Of a DNA stretch of 64,000 bases, positions 61,666 through 64,000 are shown piece after piece. The number at the start of each line of letters is the position of its first letter. The stretch's first letter is position 1. The notes below the pieces were generated by a model. That model searched no databases. It was not told where the DNA came from and saw only the letters and a list, made by a program, of their open reading frames with translations. A program made the translations under genes and the position numbers. The DNA comes from Clostridium porci (lineage in GTDB: Bacteria; Bacillota; Clostridia; Lachnospirales; Lachnospiraceae): the NCBI RefSeq assembly GCF_009696375.1, contig NZ_VUMD01000009.1:62001-126000 (forward strand), written 5' to 3'.

Positions 61666-62832
61666 CTAGTTCATTCTGACAAACTTCCCATCCCTGATTG
61701 TAACCTTTACAAATTCCTTATCAACATCTCCATTTGAATCAAACTTTGTATCTCCTGTAACACCCTTATACTCAATCTCATATAATTTGTTTTTCACCGT
61801 CTCCGAATCTGTTGTGCCTGCTTCCTCGATTGCTGTCAGCAGCATTCCAGCTGAATCGTATGCCTGAGATGTTAAGGCTGACGGAGCTGCTCCAAAATCC
61901 TTTGTATAGCTTTCTACATATGCTTTTACCGCAGGATCATCTGATTCTGAGAAAAAAATAACGGGGAAGCAAACACCCTCTACTGCCTCTCCTCCCAGCT
62001 CTATTAGCTGCTGGCTATAGGCATTTGAAAAACCTACAATTGCAATATCCGGATTAATCTGCTTATACTGCTTTGCAACCGGAGCTACCAGATTATACAT
62101 TCCACAGCAGATTACAACATCTGCTCCCGCCTCATTCAACTTCGTAATTGCAGGTGTATAATCATCGGAGCCTTCCATAACCTCCTCATGGGCAACAACC
62201 CTGACATCTGGATCTCCTGACGCTTCAACCAGCTGCTTGATGATCTGAGAAGTATTTGTTCCCCAGTCCGTCATAATAGAAATAATTCCAATCTTCTTCT
62301 TTCCAAGATCATTGATTGAGATATCCACACTTGCCTCACCCTCTTTGGAAATGATCGTATTGTTTCTGAAAATATAATCTCCTATTCCTGAATAATCTGG
62401 ATGTGAAGAGGATGGAGAGATTTCAATGATTTTATTTTCCTGATAAATCGGAGCTGCCGTCATACATACACCTGAAGCAAAATGTCCGATTACGCCTGCG
62501 GCCTTTTTATCAGATACAATTTTCTGAGCAATTGTTGTCGCCTCCTCCGATGTGTTCTTATCGTCATAGGGAACAATTTCAACCTTCTTTCCTAACACGC
62601 CTCCCTTATCGTTCCATTCCTTAGCCATCATGTTCGCGGCATTGGTGAAACCAATTCCATACTCTGAATTATCACCTGTCATAGGACCAGCTACTGCAAT
62701 CTGAATTGTATCAGAACTTCCTGAATCCCCCCTTGCGCCGGCATTTGATCCTCCGCCTGAGGCTCCACATCCTGATAATATCGCTGTTACCAGTGCTCCC
62801 GCTAATGCTACACTTAAAATTCTCATTCTCAT
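61666..62832 (-). CDS. livJ: Branched-chain-type amino acid-binding lipoprotein
   Basis: 388 aa; signal with lipobox AILSGC (C near 22), Gly/Ser linker, then periplasmic-binding-protein type I fold (IQIAVAGPMTGDNSEYGIGFTNAANM, YDDKNTSEEATTIAQKIV). Substrate unknown; could be an amino acid, or a sulfur compound by context. ATG 62832 after AGGAGG. Confidence 0.9.
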   Translation of the reverse strand: MRMRILSVALAGALVTAILSGCGASGGGSNAGARGDSGSSDTIQIAVAGPMTGDNSEYGIGFTNAANMMAKEWNDKGGVLGKKVEIVPYDDKNTSEEATTIAQKIVSDKKAAGVIGHFASGVCMTAAPIYQENKIIEISPSSSHPDYSGIGDYIFRNNTIISKEGEASVDISINDLGKKKIGIISIMTDWGTNTSQIIKQLVEASGDPDVRVVAHEEVMEGSDDYTPAITKLNEAGADVVICCGMYNLVAPVAKQYKQINPDIAIVGFSNAYSQQLIELGGEAVEGVCFPVIFFSESDDPAVKAYVESYTKDFGAAPSALTSQAYDSAGMLLTAIEEAGTTDSETVKNKLYEIEYKGVTGDTKFDSNGDVDKEFVKVTIRDGKFVRMN

Positions 62833-62890
62833 CCTTTTCTCCTCCTTTATCACCAGAGCATTTCATCTTGCTCAATTACTTTTTCTACCT

Positions 62891-64000
62891 TTAATCATTC
62901 ACCATGATATCTAGAATTACTTCGTCCGTTGTCTTCATTCCATCTCTGGCCAATTTCACGACCCCATTTATTGTTTTCTGCAGCCCATCCTTTACAATGC
63001 CATCTCCTGACATAAAGGCGTTATTTTCTCTGGCCATAATGCTTCCCATGATCGCGGCATCCACGCTCGTTGCTATCTTAGCCGCACAGGAGGCGCTTGC
63101 TCCGTCACAGATAATTCCCGATATATTCGCCAGCGTATTGGCGACTGTATCCGAAATCTGTTTTTCATTACCCCCATACAAATATGTAATTCCCGCTCCT
63201 GCTCCCGCTGCTGCGCTGACTGCTCCACAATATGCTGAAAGTCTTCCAATTCTGTATTTCTGATAGATCGCCAGCAAATTACTTAAAACCAAGGCCCTGA
63301 TTGTCATTTCTTTTCCAGCCTTAAGATACTTTGCATATTCCAGAACTGGCAACGAAACGGTCATACCCTGATTTCCGCTTCCTGAGTTAATCACTACCGG
63401 AAGCTCGCATCCATTCATTCTTGCGTCAGAGCCTGCTGCTGCCATAGCCTTTGCCCGAGTTTTAATATCATCTCCATAATATCTAAGAAGCGTTTTCCCA
63501 ATATTGGCTCCGAAGTTTTCTGACAATCCTCTGTTTGCAATCGCTGTATTACAGCGTATCTGCTCTTCAATCAGAAACATCACTTCCTCCATCGGCACTG
63601 TATTTGCAAAGGCAAGGATATTTTCCACACTCAGACAGGAATAATCAACACCGTTTTCCTTTTCCTGAACCTTGGCTTCAAAAATAAGCGATCCATTTTT
63701 TTCAATTCTAGTGATTCCTAAATGTGTTCTGGCCAGCTCTATCTCAACCTCATCTGAGCCCGCGAACATTTTTTCAATGATATGAAGCTTCTCCATGGTT
63801 TCCAGACGTGATACGGTACACATCTTTTTCCAAAGCAGCCTGTTACATAAGCGAAGCTCTTCGTTTGTCACCTCCATTAAAACCTCCAGCTGCTTATCTG
63901 CCTTTCCTCCGATAGCACCAGCTATGGCAGCCGCCTCAATTCCCCTCATGCCTCCTGTCATTGGAACTACTGCACTTTTAGCGTTCTTTATAATATTTCC
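62891..64000 (-). CDS. L-cysteine desulfidase-like (CyuA/UPF0597) protein, N-terminus beyond right edge
   Basis: Minus-strand frame open from 64000; about 370 residues present, the family is about 430. It reads GNIIKNAKSAVVPMTGGMRG at the edge and contains NSGSGNQGMTVSLPVLEYA, ISGIICDGASASCAAKI and FMSGDGIV. The GNQG and CDGAxASCAxK features are those of the iron-sulfur L-cysteine desulfidase / L-serine dehydratase-alpha-like group. First visible gene of the operon with the Liv importer. Confidence 0.85.
   Translation of the reverse strand, partial: GNIIKNAKSAVVPMTGGMRGIEAAAIAGAIGGKADKQLEVLMEVTNEELRLCNRLLWKKMCTVSRLETMEKLHIIEKMFAGSDEVEIELARTHLGITRIEKNGSLIFEAKVQEKENGVDYSCLSVENILAFANTVPMEEVMFLIEEQIRCNTAIANRGLSENFGANIGKTLLRYYGDDIKTRAKAMAAAGSDARMNGCELPVVINSGSGNQGMTVSLPVLEYAKYLKAGKEMTIRALVLSNLLAIYQKYRIGRLSAYCGAVSAAAGAGAGITYLYGGNEKQISDTVANTLANISGIICDGASASCAAKIATSVDAAIMGSIMARENNAFMSGDGIVKDGLQKTINGVVKLARDGMKTTDEVILDIMVND

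Noticed and set aside
1-64000. tRNA, rRNA and riboswitch genes
   Set aside because: I saw no cloverleaf, rRNA conserved stretch or known riboswitch core, but a covariance search (tRNAscan-SE, Infernal) would be needed to be sure.

Overview
This window looks like chromosomal DNA of a gut Clostridia species, probably Lachnospiraceae (Clostridium XIVa / Enterocloster-Hungatella-like). The reasons are AGGAGG-type ribosome-binding sites, a sporulation gene (spmA), HemZ, a bifunctional Rel, many DeoR-PTS operons, and protein sequences typical of that family. The species is inferred, not proven. No rRNA, tRNA, CRISPR array, intact transposase or integrase was seen.

Layout. 1-13.4 kb is housekeeping: hisS (cut by the left edge), hemZ, an MBL hydrolase, rel, rubrerythrin, apt, a DeoR regulator, a TalC-type transaldolase, and the phosphate operon pstSCAB-phoU. 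13.7-20.8 kb is a sugar locus: a binding protein, two permeases, a nucleotidyltransferase, a NahK-like kinase, and an AraC regulator. 20.8-26.1 kb is an AT-richer island with a complete two-component actin-ADP-ribosylating toxin of the CDT/iota family. The enzyme component is 459 aa and the binding/translocation component 882 aa. They lie behind a long leader with a strong promoter, tandem repeats and mini-ORFs. 26.2-32.3 kb holds a zinc-ribbon membrane protein, LysR, DUF1275, an M16 metalloprotease and a DUF6512 protein. 32.3-36.9 kb is an ascorbate-family PTS operon with a cytoplasmic sulfatase and its DeoR regulator. 37.3-38.4 kb is a Fur-family regulator with a QueD-like protein. 38.4-40.6 kb is a decayed, AT-rich accessory module between diverged inverted repeats. 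40.7-42 kb is an NSS transporter. 42.3-50.3 kb is an L-ascorbate (ula) locus that lacks ulaD but carries an extra unknown beta-propeller-like gene. 51.3-52.3 kb has a PspC protein and spmA. 52.6-64 kb holds NADH oxidase, a degenerate sigma-54-type regulator, and an operon of cysteine-desulfidase-like protein (cut by the right edge), livJHMGF, dhaK, dhaL and an ATC-hydrolase-like protein, suggesting import and breakdown of a sulfur- or amino-containing small molecule.

The standout is the binary toxin. Catalytic residues in component A and the phi-clamp Phe, calcium site and C-terminal domain in component B are all present and both frames are open, so it looks functional. It sits outside its classic hosts (C. 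difficile, C. perfringens, C. spiroforme) and has no CdtR-type regulator beside it. Also notable are a ~90-98 bp dispersed structured repeat present three times (two copies flank the toxin segment), a bacterial enhancer-binding-type regulator that has lost its ATPase motifs, and the thiazoline/cysteine/DhaKL operon.
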